A DNA stretch of 64,000 nucleotides from Pseudomonadota bacterium. GTDB lineage: Bacteria; Pseudomonadota; Gammaproteobacteria; Acidiferrobacterales; Acidiferrobacteraceae. Positions 35,639 through 45,836 of this stretch are shown one piece after another. Numbering within the stretch: position 1 is the first letter of the stretch; the number at the start of each line of letters is the position of its first letter. Below the pieces are notes generated by a model that saw only the letters and a list, made by a program, of their open reading frames with translations, was not told the origin of the DNA and did not search any database. A program made the translations under genes and the position numbers. The stretch covers positions 23,377-87,376 of the forward strand of contig JAKARW010000002.1 in assembly GCA_021819125.1 (NCBI GenBank), given 5' to 3'.

Positions 35639-38116
35639 TCACGGGCGCTCGCGGCCCTGGAGCATATCCGCGAGCCGCGCGAGCGCGGTTGCCAGTTCGC
35701 GGGCCGTCTCCGCTGGCGGCAGCGGGATCTTGAGCGAAGATCGGCCGCTTGCCGCGTCGCGCTCGACCCATGGGTGGGCTACGTCATCGTCGTGAGCCGC
35801 GGCAAAAGCGCCCAACAACTGGCGGCCGAGACCCGCAAGCGCCGCCCAGGGATCATTCGGGGCAGGCGTCGCGACCGGTGAAGGTCTTGCGTCCCCTTTA
35901 TCAGGCTTCGCCGACGAAGGTCTTGCGTCGCCCGCGATACCCGCTCTGCGCGATTTCGCGTCCGCTACAGGTGCGGCGACCTCGAAGACTCGCTCCTCGG
36001 CGGGTGCCACCTCCGCGGCCTCCCCCATGCGTCCGGTCACGTTCTCCACGTCCTTCATGAATCGATTGAGGCGCGAACCGCCAAGCGACACCTCGCCCGC
36101 CCCTCCGTCTAGTATCCCGGCGGATAGCGAACGCTTGAACGCGAGCACCCCCAACATGCCCTCTTCTATGGTCCCTTTGGCCACGAGATTCACGATACGC
36201 ACCGGGCGCTTTTGCCCCATCCTGTGAATGCGCGCGATGCGCTGCTCGAGGATCGCCGGGTTCCAGGGCAGATCCATGTTGATAAGAGTGGTGGCGTGCT
36301 GCAGGTTGAGGCCGGTACTGCCGGCGTCCGTCGACAGAAAGACCCGACAGTCGGCATCCTCGGCAAACCGTTGCACGAGCGCCGGACGCTTCTCGGAAGG
36401 CACCCCACCATGAAAACTCACATAACCGAGGCCGCGGGCCTCGAGCCTGCGGATCACAATGTCGTGACTGCGCGTCCACTGCGAGAAGATCACGGCCTTG
36501 GCGTCTTGCGCGGCCAGATCGTCCACGAGCGCCGCCACTTCGTCGGCCTTCACGCCGTGATCGCTCTCGTGATCCAGGAGATAGGTGCTGTTGCAGGCCA
36601 TGCGCATGTTTTGAAGGGCGCAGGTCAGGCGTCTTTGATCCGTGTCGGATAGAAAGCGCGTCTTGCGCCAACGCTGAACGATGCGCGCGACGATATCGGC
36701 GTTGTCCTCGTGATAGCGCATCTGCGCCTCAGTCATGGGAACGAGGATGGTACTGTCGGTCCGCCCCGGGAGCTGGCGCAGGACCTCGGCCTTGCGCCGC
36801 CGAATCATAATGGGTGCGAGCGTCTTGCCGATCGTGTCGAGACCGGCGTAACCGATGACGCGCCCGGCCTCGTCGCGCACCTGGTGCTCATGTAAAAGCC
36901 TCCAGGTAGGCCCGAGTCTATGCTGATCCACATATTGAACGATGGAGATCAGCTCCTCGAGCTTGTTCTCGAGCGGCGTCCCGGTGAGCACGACGGCATA
37001 GGGGCTGTCGATACGCTTCAGGGCACGCGCGGCGATCGTGTTCCAGTTCTTGATGCGCTGCGCCTCGTCGACGATGACAAGCTCCGGCGCCCAGCCGGTG
37101 ATGAGATCAAGGTCCGGATCGAGCTTTTCGTAATTGGTGATCTTGCAAAAGTCGTCCTGCGCATAATCCTTCTGCCGCAAGGCACGCCCGCCCGCGATCA
37201 CGCGCGCCTTGCGGCCCGCGAAACGCAAAAGCTCGCCCTGCCACTGATACTTGAGCGACGTCGGGCAGATCACCAGCACCCGCGAGACCCCGAAGTGGCG
37301 TGCCAGGATTTCGGCTGCGGCGATCGCCTGCGCGGTCTTGCCAAGCCCCATCTCGTCGCCTATGAGGGCGCGTCCCGCGCGCACCGCGAACAAGGCGCCC
37401 TCGACCTGATAGGGGTACAGCGCAAGCTTGGTGAGCCGCGCGCGCCCCCAGTCGGCGGCGCCCCGCGGGAACAGGCGGTCCAGCGTCCGGGCGCGGTAGG
37501 CGGCATCGCGCAGCCCGGCAACGAAATCCAGGACCTCATCTTGAACCCGCAGCTCGTGGCCGGCCTTGGCGGCCGCGCTTATGAAGGACTCCAGATCGCC
37601 GGAGCGATCGGGGCGCAAGTCGCCCCCGGGTTGCTCGAAAAGCCCCGCCGATGCCCGCACCAAGGGGGCGGGGCAGGCGGTCCCCGGCCGGAACCGGACA
37701 AAGCGGTGGCCGTCATTATGCAAGACGAGTTCCGAAAACGCCGGCTGGTAGCCGCGCGCGAAGGCCGCCTTGGCGCCGCGTTTCTTAAGAAGCTTGCCTA
37801 CCACGAACTCGATATGCTTGCAGGTGCCGAGTTCATTGGTGGCGAAATCCGGACAGGAGCAGTGGTTGTCGCCCGGCTGCAGTCCGCGAACCGTCACGCG
37901 ATAGCGGGATCGGGTCTCCGGATTGGTTACATGGAAGTCGGAGAATATCGCCTCGTCCCCAATATTCTCCCAGCGAAACGCCTGCTCGCGCCCGAACTGC
38001 CGGCGCAAGGCGCGCTGCCAGTCGACGGGCGTAAGATCAGCGGGTTTGTGGGTATGGGGTATCTTCGGTTGCCCGCGCCTCTTGGGACGCGAACGGGTCT
38101 TTTGGCCTTGAATCAT
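35639..38116 (-). CDS. SNF2-family helicase with SWIM zinc finger
   Basis: An 825-aa Swi2/Snf2 ATPase. N-terminal SWIM finger C86, C88, C99, H101 in CSCPDFATNELGTCKH; helicase motif I GDEMGLGKTAQAI near residue 255; motif II VDEAQRIKNW; motif V/VI STDAGSTGLNLQHA and QRIARIHRMGQKRPV. The region after about residue 700 is Ala/Pro-rich and low complexity and ends in a helical segment that is duplicated at 33694. Likely DNA remodelling or repair. ATG at 38116 with GGGGAACTT upstream. Confidence 0.9.
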   Translation of the reverse strand: MIQGQKTRSRPKRRGQPKIPHTHKPADLTPVDWQRALRRQFGREQAFRWENIGDEAIFSDFHVTNPETRSRYRVTVRGLQPGDNHCSCPDFATNELGTCKHIEFVVGKLLKKRGAKAAFARGYQPAFSELVLHNDGHRFVRFRPGTACPAPLVRASAGLFEQPGGDLRPDRSGDLESFISAAAKAGHELRVQDEVLDFVAGLRDAAYRARTLDRLFPRGAADWGRARLTKLALYPYQVEGALFAVRAGRALIGDEMGLGKTAQAIAAAEILARHFGVSRVLVICPTSLKYQWQGELLRFAGRKARVIAGGRALRQKDYAQDDFCKITNYEKLDPDLDLITGWAPELVIVDEAQRIKNWNTIAARALKRIDSPYAVVLTGTPLENKLEELISIVQYVDQHRLGPTWRLLHEHQVRDEAGRVIGYAGLDTIGKTLAPIMIRRRKAEVLRQLPGRTDSTILVPMTEAQMRYHEDNADIVARIVQRWRKTRFLSDTDQRRLTCALQNMRMACNSTYLLDHESDHGVKADEVAALVDDLAAQDAKAVIFSQWTRSHDIVIRRLEARGLGYVSFHGGVPSEKRPALVQRFAEDADCRVFLSTDAGSTGLNLQHATTLINMDLPWNPAILEQRIARIHRMGQKRPVRIVNLVAKGTIEEGMLGVLAFKRSLSAGILDGGAGEVSLGGSRLNRFMKDVENVTGRMGEAAEVAPAEERVFEVAAPVADAKSRRAGIAGDARPSSAKPDKGDARPSPVATPAPNDPWAALAGLGRQLLGAFAAAHDDDVAHPWVERDAASGRSSLKIPLPPAETARELATALARLADMLQGRERP

Positions 38117-38560
38117 AAGTTCCCCAGGAAACATTCCGCAACGTCGATAGGGGTCGGGTGATAGCGACCGTTTGGCGTCACGGACATGGGGTCGGTCACA
38201 GCCGCCTTTTACCATGCGCGCGGGCGCCTGCGCCACGCATTCGATAGCAAGGCTTCATGCGCCACATGCCTCGATCGCCATCGCGGCGGATTGGCCATCC
38301 TTTAAGGATCGCAGACACCGGCCCCCGTTATCGCCACACGACTGCGCACGATACCGGTTTTCCTGGAAGATGGCACGATGAGCTGAGGCATCGAGGTTGC
38401 GATCAGAAGGGTAAGCGACCGTTCGGGGGCCACATACCGGCGATCCGCCCGCCAGGAAAGCGAAGGTCCGCGGCCCCGGCCCGATGCGGCGTAAGCCACG
38501 GACGCGCCGGGCATTCCGGCGCCATCGCGCCGCGCCCGCAATCGCCGGCAAGACCGCGGC
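38117..38560. other. intergenic stretch between SNF2 and Sua5 genes
   Basis: About 440 bases carrying the SNF2 promoter. No gene or striking motif seen. Confidence 0.4.
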
Positions 38561-39631
38561 CTATCCTTCGGGTGATCGCAGGCCACGGCCTCTCGCGTAC
38601 TGCGCCGCGCCAAGACCCTTGTGTGTCATGCCCTCGAGGGCCCAATCGCCCTTGGCGGCGCGCTCCAGACGATCGCGCACCGCGTCCCACTCCTCGGTGG
38701 CGGGCGGCCGCTCGACCAGCACCATACGACAACCCCAGTGATCGATCGCGCGCAGGCGCGCGTAGAGCGCGCGACCATAAGCGCCGGCCGCGCGCGGCAT
38801 CACAAGCCAACGGCACCGCACGGGTCCCCGGGCCGGGGGACGCAAGGCGATCACCGCCAGTGGCCGTGGCCCGAGGCGCCACTCCCGATCTGGATCGGCG
38901 ACGAGCCGTAAGGGGGTCGCGGGGGCGTAATGAGAGGGGAGGCGTCCGGGGGCGCGCGGACCGCCGGTTGCCAAAAACACCGGTGTGCGACCGATGATGG
39001 CGGCCAACGCCCGTGGCGCCACCGCGCCCGGACGCAGTATGCGCGGCTCGGACCCGCTGAGGTCGAGGATCGTGGATTCGAGACCCACCACACAAGCGCC
39101 GCCGTCCAAAATCGCATCCACCGCGCGCCCAAGGCCTGCGGCGACATGCGCGGCGGTGGTCGGGCTCACGCCGCCAAACGGATTGGCCGAGGGGGCGGCC
39201 AAGCCGCGTCCGAAGGCCTTGAGGAGGGCCTGCGCCACGGGGTGCGCCGGAACGCGCAGACCGATTGTGTCTTGGCCACCGGTGACGCTATCGGGCAGGC
39301 CCGGGGCACGGCGCATGATGAGCGTCAGAGGCCCCGGCCAGAAGCGTTCGGCAAGCCGCCAGGCGACGGGCGGGATGTCGCGCGCGTACCGGCGCATCTG
39401 ATCGGCATCGCTGATATGGACGATCAGGGGATGGTCGGCCGGACGCCCCTTGGCGGCGAACACGCGCGCCACGGCTACGGCATTGTGCGCATCCGCGGCC
39501 AAACCGTAGACCGTCTCGGTCGGAAACGCGACCAGGCCGCCACGATCCAGTATCCCGGCCGCGCGCACGATCTCCGATTCCAAGACGCGTCGCGCGCGCC
39601 AAGGCGTGCCATCACACTCATCCGCACTCAT
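38561..39631 (-). CDS. threonylcarbamoyl-AMP synthase, Sua5 type
   Basis: A 356-aa TsaC/Sua5 enzyme making L-threonylcarbamoyl-AMP for t6A37 tRNA modification. YrdC domain: GGLVAFPTETVYGLAADA, KGRPADHPLIVHI, PGPLTLIM and APSANPFGGVSPTTA; the C-terminal Sua5 domain follows (APGRLPSHYAPATPLRLV). Start by ATGA overlap with bioD. The C-terminal tail is Gly/Arg-rich. Confidence 0.93.
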   Translation of the reverse strand: MSADECDGTPWRARRVLESEIVRAAGILDRGGLVAFPTETVYGLAADAHNAVAVARVFAAKGRPADHPLIVHISDADQMRRYARDIPPVAWRLAERFWPGPLTLIMRRAPGLPDSVTGGQDTIGLRVPAHPVAQALLKAFGRGLAAPSANPFGGVSPTTAAHVAAGLGRAVDAILDGGACVVGLESTILDLSGSEPRILRPGAVAPRALAAIIGRTPVFLATGGPRAPGRLPSHYAPATPLRLVADPDREWRLGPRPLAVIALRPPARGPVRCRWLVMPRAAGAYGRALYARLRAIDHWGCRMVLVERPPATEEWDAVRDRLERAAKGDWALEGMTHKGLGAAQYARGRGLRSPEG

Positions 39632-40332
39632 GCCTCGGCACCCATGGCAAGTGCGGCGACAATCGCCGTCAGGGAAGGCGCGATGGCGCGCCAAGCAAGG
39701 TTGCCGTCTTTGGTGTCGTGATGACGGACGATGAAAGGATCGCGCCCGAGCCAGTAGGCGAGATCGGCGCCGTTATCCATCTGCGAATCGGCGCCCAGCG
39801 CCGTCTGGTTCAACACCACCCCGGCCAGCATGAGGCCGCGACGCGCGACCGCCTCGGCCGTCAGCAGGGCCTGATGGATGGCGCCGAGCCGATCGGCGCT
39901 TACGACCAGCACCGGAAGACCGAGGGCTACGGCCAGATCGGCGTTCAGGGCATCGGCTGTCAGTGGCGAATAAAACCCCCCGGCGCCCTCCACCAATAAA
40001 AAGTCCCCGGGGTGGACCTCTTCGCGGCACGCCTGGACCAAATCGTTGAGGCGTAGGGTCCGGCCCTCCAAGGCCGCCGCGCGCGCGGGCGAAAGCGGCG
40101 CACGAAACCGGTAATGGCCAATGCGCGTAAGCGGCTCCCGGCCTTCGATCGCCGCGTGATAGGTCTCGCCATCGCCGGGATGCGCGCCGCCCTGTTGTGC
40201 GGTACAACCCGATTCCACGGGCTTACGCGGCCGCACGATGAGGCCTTCACGGGACAACCGCCAGGCCAGCGCGGCACCGATAACGGTCTTGCCGACACCC
40301 GTATCGCTCCCGGTGATAAATACCCCTCGCAT
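39628..40332 (-). CDS. bioD: dethiobiotin synthase BioD
   Basis: BioD (234 aa) closes the ureido ring of dethiobiotin with ATP and CO2. P-loop ITGSDTGVGKTVIG at the N-terminus, RPRKPVESG substrate motif and VEGAGGFYSPLT. ATG at 40332 with AAGGGGGTG upstream. In a bioA...bioD arrangement with ilvD. Confidence 0.95.
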   Translation of the reverse strand: MRGVFITGSDTGVGKTVIGAALAWRLSREGLIVRPRKPVESGCTAQQGGAHPGDGETYHAAIEGREPLTRIGHYRFRAPLSPARAAALEGRTLRLNDLVQACREEVHPGDFLLVEGAGGFYSPLTADALNADLAVALGLPVLVVSADRLGAIHQALLTAEAVARRGLMLAGVVLNQTALGADSQMDNGADLAYWLGRDPFIVRHHDTKDGNLAWRAIAPSLTAIVAALAMGAEA

Positions 40333-40514
40333 CACACCCCCTTTAAGGCCCGCACCCCAAAATCACACGATCGGCTACCAGCGCGCGCGGACCGTTTTGC
40401 CGCCGTGGCTTGCCCTTTCCAAGAAATCGCCGTCAAGAAGATACACGCATCCCGCCACGTCCGCGCGTTGTGGCCCACCGGGCTTTGGTGAACGCGGATT
40501 GTTTTGCCACCGCA

Positions 40515-41888
40515 TCATATGTCGGAAAGCACGCGCGTGATGGTCGCCGTCAACATCGACAGATCCTCCGGACTTATGATATAGGGAGGCATCAAATAGA
40601 CGAGCCGGCCGAAAGGACGCAGCCAGACACCCGCCTCCACGAATCGTGCCGTAAGCGCCGGCAGATCAATGGCGGCGCGGGTCTCCACGACCCCGATCGC
40701 GCCCAGTACCCGGACGTCGCCGACGGCCGCCAATCCACGGCAGGCGTCGAGCTCACGGGCCAGCTGGCCTTCGATATCCGCGACACGGATCTGCCAATCG
40801 CTTGCCGTCAGCAGGTCGACGCTCGCCACCGCCGCGGCGCACGCAAGCGGGTTGGCCATGAACGTGGGTCCGTGCATGAGGCAACCGGCCGGGCTCTGCC
40901 CGATCGTCGTGGCGATCTCGGCGGTTGTCAGGGTTGCGGCAAGCGTCATGTAGCCCCCGGTCAGGGCCTTGCCCAGGCACAGGATGTCCGGCGTCACCAT
41001 GGCGTGATCGCAGGCCAGAAATCGGCCGGTGCGACCGAAACCCGTGGCGATCTCATCGGCGATGAGCAGCACGGCGTGGGCGTCGCACAAGGCCCGCACC
41101 TCGCGCAGGTATTGCGGGTGATAAAACCACATCCCGCCCGCGCCTTGCGCGATGGGCTCCAGGATGACCGCCGCGAGTTCGTCTTCATGCGCGGATATCA
41201 GGTCGGCGAATGCGCTGATGGCCGATGGCTCCCAGGGGCCGTCGAACCGGCACGCGGGCCTCGGCGCAAAGACCTGTTCCGGGACAAGCCCGGTAAACAA
41301 CCGGTGCATGCCGGTGACCGGGTCGCACACCGACATGGCGGCAAAGGTGTCGCCATGGTAACCCCCGCGCACGGTGAGGAGACGGTGCTTGGCCGGCCGT
41401 CCGCGCGCCTGCCAATACTGGATCGCCATCTTGATGGCAACCTCCACGGCCACCGAACCCGAGTCGCACAGAAAGACCTTTTCGAGGGGCGCCGGGGTCA
41501 GATCCACGAGCCGCCGCCCAAGTTCGATCGCCGGTGCGTGTGTAAGCCCCCCAAACATGACATGCGCCATGCGCGCCAACTGCTCGCTGACAGCGCGATT
41601 GAGCACCGGGTGGTTATAGCCGTGGATCGCCGCCCACCATGAACTCATGCCGTCGATCAGCCGCCGGCCATCGGCAAGCGTCAGCCGTACGCCGTCGGCC
41701 GCCACCACCGGCCAGACCGGCGCGCCTAGGGCCGCGTAGGGATGCCAGAGATGGGCCTGATCGAACGCCACGGCGCGCGCCCAATCACAAGCTTCAGGTC
41801 CGCCACCCTCGGCCTGGGCGCCAGCGAGGCGGCCCTCCCCATCGCGCGTGCACGATCTTGTCTCGGAAATCGGACCCGTCTGGCTCAT
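40515..41888 (-). CDS. bioA: adenosylmethionine-8-amino-7-oxononanoate transaminase BioA
   Basis: BioA (457 aa), PLP enzyme converting KAPA to DAPA using SAM as amino donor. [31 protein letters not shown]-type PLP binding, [14 protein letters not shown] and the PLP lysine in [10 protein letters not shown] are seen. N-terminal 35 residues are variable. Coupled to ilvD by ATGA. Confidence 0.95.
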   Translation of the reverse strand: MSQTGPISETRSCTRDGEGRLAGAQAEGGGPEACDWARAVAFDQAHLWHPYAALGAPVWPVVAADGVRLTLADGRRLIDGMSSWWAAIHGYNHPVLNRAVSEQLARMAHVMFGGLTHAPAIELGRRLVDLTPAPLEKVFLCDSGSVAVEVAIKMAIQYWQARGRPAKHRLLTVRGGYHGDTFAAMSVCDPVTGMHRLFTGLVPEQVFAPRPACRFDGPWEPSAISAFADLISAHEDELAAVILEPIAQGAGGMWFYHPQYLREVRALCDAHAVLLIADEIATGFGRTGRFLACDHAMVTPDILCLGKALTGGYMTLAATLTTAEIATTIGQSPAGCLMHGPTFMANPLACAAAVASVDLLTASDWQIRVADIEGQLARELDACRGLAAVGDVRVLGAIGVVETRAAIDLPALTARFVEAGVWLRPFGRLVYLMPPYIISPEDLSMLTATITRVLSDI

Positions 41889-43564
41889 GCTCCATCCGTC
41901 ACCGCGCCACGACTCGCAGACGAGACGAGGCGCGCATATTTGGCCAAGGTGCCGCGTGTATAGCGCGGCGCGGGGGGCGCCCAGAGCGCGCGGCGGCGCG
42001 TAAGCTCCTCCTCCGGCACGTCGAGTTGCAAGACACGCCGCTCGGCGTCGATGATCACCGTGTCGCCATCGGCCACCAATGCGATCGTGCCGCCGACTGC
42101 GGCCTCCGGCGCCACATGTCCCACCACCATACCATAAGTGCCGCCCGAGAAACGCCCATCAGTGACAAGCCCCACGAGGTCGCCTAGGCCCTGCCCGACG
42201 AGCGCCGCGGTGGGCGAGAGCATTTCGCGCATTCCGGGGCCGCCGCGCGGCCCCTCGTAGCGGATCACGACCACGTCGCCGGCCGCTATGCGCCGCTCCA
42301 TGATGGCGGCCATGCACGCCTCCTCGGAATCGAACACGCGCGCCGGACCGGTAATCCTCGGGGCCTTGACGCCGCTGGTCTTGGCAAGCGCCCCTTCGCA
42401 GGCGAGATTACCCTTAAGAATCGCCAAATGGCCGTGCGTATAGACCGGCCGCTCCCAGGGCCGGATGACATCCTGATCGGCACGAGGATGCTCGGGCACG
42501 TCTTGCAGGACCTCGGCGATCGTCTGCCCGGTCACGGTCAGGGCGTCACCGTGCAAAAGACCATGCGCGAGCAGCATTTTCATCACCTGCGGCACCCCGC
42601 CCGCGCGATGCAGATCGGTGGCGACATAGCGGCCGGACGGCTTGAGATCACACAACACCGGCACGCGGTGGCTGAAGGCATCGAAGTCGTCTAGCGTCAG
42701 TTCCACACCGGCGGCGTGCGCGATCGCCGGCAAGTGGATGACGGCGTTGGTGGAACCGCCCAACGCCATGAGCACCGCAAGCCCGTTTTCGAAGGCCTTG
42801 CGCGTAAGGATCGCGCGCGGCAACCGCCGCGCCTTTATGGCCTCGACCAGCACCCTTGCCGACTGCGCGGCGCTGTCGGCCTTTTCGGCATCCTCGGCGG
42901 TCATGGTCGCGGAGTACGGCAGGCTCATGCCCATGGCCTCGAATAGCGCCGACATGGTGTTGGCGGTGTACATGCCGCCGCACGACCCGGCGCCTGGGCA
43001 GGCCTTGCGTTCGATCTCGTGCAATTCCCGGTCATCGATCGTGCCGGCGATATGCGCGCCGACCGCCTCGAAGACACTTATGATGGTAAGGTCGCGCCCG
43101 TCATGATGGCCGGGCTTGATCGTGCCCCCGTAGACAAACACCGCCGGGATATTGAGCCGCGCGATGGCGATCATGGCGCCCGGCATGTTCTTGTCGCAAC
43201 CGCCGAAGGCCAACACCCCATCCATGCTCTGGCCGGCGCAAACGGTCTCTATCGAATCGGCTATAACCTCGCGCGACACGAGGGAATATTTCATGCCTTC
43301 GGTCCCCATGGCAATGCCATCCGAAATGGTAATAGTCCCGAACATCTGGGGCATGGCCCCGGCCGCGGCCAAAGCCGCCTCGGCGCGCGCGGCAAGAGGC
43401 CCAATCCCCATGTTGCACGGCGTGATCGTGCTGTGGGCGTTGGCCACGCCCACAATCGGCTTTTCGAAATCGTCATCGTCGAACCCGGTGGCGCGCAACA
43501 GCGCGCGGTTGGGGGCGCGTTTTGTGCCGGTCGTCACGACACGGCTTTTGTGGTTGTCAGACAT
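41885..43564 (-). CDS. ilvD: dihydroxy-acid dehydratase IlvD
   Basis: IlvD (559 aa) dehydrates 2,3-dihydroxy acids in branched-chain amino acid synthesis. Cluster cysteines are in [19 protein letters not shown] and [16 protein letters not shown], suggesting a 2Fe-2S or 4Fe-4S type enzyme. Start at the ATG at 43564 with GGAGG before it; a 63-codon extension upstream is intergenic. Confidence 0.96.
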   Translation of the reverse strand: MSDNHKSRVVTTGTKRAPNRALLRATGFDDDDFEKPIVGVANAHSTITPCNMGIGPLAARAEAALAAAGAMPQMFGTITISDGIAMGTEGMKYSLVSREVIADSIETVCAGQSMDGVLAFGGCDKNMPGAMIAIARLNIPAVFVYGGTIKPGHHDGRDLTIISVFEAVGAHIAGTIDDRELHEIERKACPGAGSCGGMYTANTMSALFEAMGMSLPYSATMTAEDAEKADSAAQSARVLVEAIKARRLPRAILTRKAFENGLAVLMALGGSTNAVIHLPAIAHAAGVELTLDDFDAFSHRVPVLCDLKPSGRYVATDLHRAGGVPQVMKMLLAHGLLHGDALTVTGQTIAEVLQDVPEHPRADQDVIRPWERPVYTHGHLAILKGNLACEGALAKTSGVKAPRITGPARVFDSEEACMAAIMERRIAAGDVVVIRYEGPRGGPGMREMLSPTAALVGQGLGDLVGLVTDGRFSGGTYGMVVGHVAPEAAVGGTIALVADGDTVIIDAERRVLQLDVPEEELTRRRALWAPPAPRYTRGTLAKYARLVSSASRGAVTDGA

Positions 43565-43662
43565 TAAGGTCCTCCTTAAACGATGGTTGAGATCGATGCG
43601 GCTTGCGCCAGACGGGTGTGGGCGGACGAACCGCCGCCCGCCGGCCCAATAGGGGTGTCGGA

Positions 43663-44769
43663 TCAGTCGGCCAGACGCCACGCGACCACCTCCCCGGCGC
43701 GCAACGGCACGAACACATCGGCGCCGGCGGCCCTCGTGGATGGGACTTGCCATGGCTCCTTTATAAGCGTGACGCGATCTTGATTACGTGGCAGCCGGTA
43801 AAAGTCCGGCCCGTTGCAACTTGCGAACCCCTCCAGGCGATCGAGCGCATGGGCACCCTCGAAGACCTCGGCATAGAGCTCTAGCGCCGCGTGCGCGGTA
43901 TAGATCCCGGCGCACCCGCAAGACGACTCCTTGGCGTGCCGAGGGTGCGGCGCGCTGTCGGTTCCGAGGAAGAATTTCCGACTGCCACCGGTGGCGGCGG
44001 CCACCAGCGCGGCGCGATGATGGGCACGCTTTAGAAGCGGCAGACAGTAATGATGGGGCCGCAGACCGCCTGTAAACATCGCGTTGCGATCGAGCAGCAA
44101 GTGGTGGGCGGTGATCGTCGCGGCCAAGGTGTCAGGACTTGCGCTTACGAACTCGACCGCGGCACGGGTCGTGATGTGCTCCAAAACCATGCGCAGGCCC
44201 GGGAACGCACGCGTAAGCGGCAGCAAGTGGCGCTCGAGAAACACCGCTTCGCGATCGAAGGCATCCACCGCGGGGTCCGTGACCTCGCCGTGCAAGAGCA
44301 AAGGGACATCGAGACGTTCCATGGCCGCCAGCACCGGATAACAACGCGTAAGGTCGCGCACACCCTGCGCGGCATGGGTGGTGGCGCCAGCCGGATAATA
44401 CTTGACGGCGAGCACGGCTTTGGCGGCATGCGCCCGGGCAATCTCGTGAGGGCGCATGGCCTCGGTGAGAAAGAGCGTCATCAAAGGTTGAAAAGATGCG
44501 CCCGCGGGCAACGCCGACAGGATCCGCGCGCGATAGGCGAGCGCTTCGGCGACCGTGCGCACCGGCGGATCGAGGTTGGGCATGACAATGGCCCGGGCGA
44601 AGCGGCGTGCGGTGTCTGGCACCACCGCCGCCAACATCGCCCCATCCCGCAGATGAACATGCCAATCGTCGGGGCGCACAAGGCTTATGTGCGTGACCGG
44701 CGCCGGATGTCTTGGGCCATCGGCCAAAGCCACGGGGCGCGGCGCGCCATCGTCCGCGCACTCGCTCAC
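43663..44769 (-). CDS. pyrC: dihydroorotase PyrC (class II)
   Basis: PyrC (368 aa), zinc amidohydrolase of pyrimidine synthesis. [12 protein letters not shown] metal motif, [11 protein letters not shown] carrying the carbamylated Lys, [14 protein letters not shown] and [20 protein letters not shown] are all present. The GTG at 44769 has GGAGGGCCC upstream; it adds about 20 residues to the E. coli-type N-terminus, so an internal GTG remains possible. Confidence 0.94.
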   Translation of the reverse strand: MSECADDGAPRPVALADGPRHPAPVTHISLVRPDDWHVHLRDGAMLAAVVPDTARRFARAIVMPNLDPPVRTVAEALAYRARILSALPAGASFQPLMTLFLTEAMRPHEIARAHAAKAVLAVKYYPAGATTHAAQGVRDLTRCYPVLAAMERLDVPLLLHGEVTDPAVDAFDREAVFLERHLLPLTRAFPGLRMVLEHITTRAAVEFVSASPDTLAATITAHHLLLDRNAMFTGGLRPHHYCLPLLKRAHHRAALVAAATGGSRKFFLGTDSAPHPRHAKESSCGCAGIYTAHAALELYAEVFEGAHALDRLEGFASCNGPDFYRLPRNQDRVTLIKEPWQVPSTRAAGADVFVPLRAGEVVAWRLAD

Positions 44770-44951
44770 CGGGCCCTCCGGACGGCGCGCCAGGGGGCAA
44801 GACCGCCTGACGATATCCGCCCGATACGGCCGGGCGGGCGATCACAGGTCGCCGGTCGCGCCGTGTCGGTCACAGCCGTCGTGGCAGGCCACGGGGCGCA
44901 AGACGCGGCGAATACTATGGCGCTGAGGCGCAAGGTCTTCACGGGGCGGCT

Positions 44952-45836
44952 TTAAGGGTTGCAGATATCGCAACGGGCCGGATCGGCCTGCGCGCGGTCT
45001 TTCAGGTCACGCGTCACCCGGTGCCCGCACTTAAGACAACCATGGACCTCGGCGCGCGTCTCGCGCGTGGGCGCCCCACACGCTTGACAGGGAAGCCCGG
45101 CGATCACCTCCACCGTCCAGAACCCCGGGGTGCGGCAAACAGGGCAGAGCGATGCCAGACGTCGGCCGAGGTCGACTGCGGCGAGCCGGATATTGATGAG
45201 GCGTGTGGGGTTGGCATAGGCGCGTAGATCCACTTCCACGAACACGCGCCCGCTCGGCGACTGCGCGGCGGCCTCCTCATAGGCGGCCTTGAACGCCGAC
45301 CAATCCGCGATCCCCTTGCGGATACGGGGATCCCCATCGTGGTCGGGCCTTAAGACCAGATAATGCTCGGGAAAGCGCACCGTGTGCGCAAACCGCTCGG
45401 CATCCTCCCAATTCGCCGCCAGGATCTGGGCGCTGTTGGCCCGACCCTGCGCCATGCCGACCACCTCGAGTCCCAGCAAATCATCCAGAAAGACCAGGAA
45501 TTCGATATTCCAGGGAAACATCCCCGCAAACGGATCGCGGGTGAAAGATCCTTCGCTGGCAAGCCCGACCGAAAGCCCCGAGAGCTCCATGCCGATCCGC
45601 GCCTTGTGGCGGGCCGCCTCGATCTGCGTGCCGGCACGCGGGATGTCACGCGTGAATGTCCCGAGGAGATCGGTGTCATAGCCTGCCACCCGCTCGACAA
45701 GGCAACCCACGAATCCCTCGAGGACCGGACCTACGATCCGCTCCTTGCCGTGCTGGGTCAGAAACGCCGCACGCTGTCCCCGGTAGAGGCTGCGGGTCGA
45801 CGCGGCATAAGCCGCCATAGGCCCGTTTAGGCTCAT
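44952..45836 (-). CDS. DUF6671-like protein with zinc-ribbon C-terminus
   Basis: A 294-aa protein. The GLSVGLASEGSFTRDPFAG and MFPWNIEFLVF stretches are what I associate with DUF6671; the family has no established function. C-terminal zinc ribbons: CPVCRTPG, CQACGAP, CLKCGH and CDICNP. Starts by ATGA overlap with the DabA-like gene, so the two proteins are made together. Not a transcription factor by any motif visible. Confidence 0.75.
   Translation of the reverse strand: MSLNGPMAAYAASTRSLYRGQRAAFLTQHGKERIVGPVLEGFVGCLVERVAGYDTDLLGTFTRDIPRAGTQIEAARHKARIGMELSGLSVGLASEGSFTRDPFAGMFPWNIEFLVFLDDLLGLEVVGMAQGRANSAQILAANWEDAERFAHTVRFPEHYLVLRPDHDGDPRIRKGIADWSAFKAAYEEAAAQSPSGRVFVEVDLRAYANPTRLINIRLAAVDLGRRLASLCPVCRTPGFWTVEVIAGLPCQACGAPTRETRAEVHGCLKCGHRVTRDLKDRAQADPARCDICNP

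Noticed and set aside
36920-38161. A 413-codon plus-strand open frame opposite the SNF2 gene
   Set aside because: Shadow of the helicase gene; no recognisable domain, and helicase motifs lie on the minus strand.
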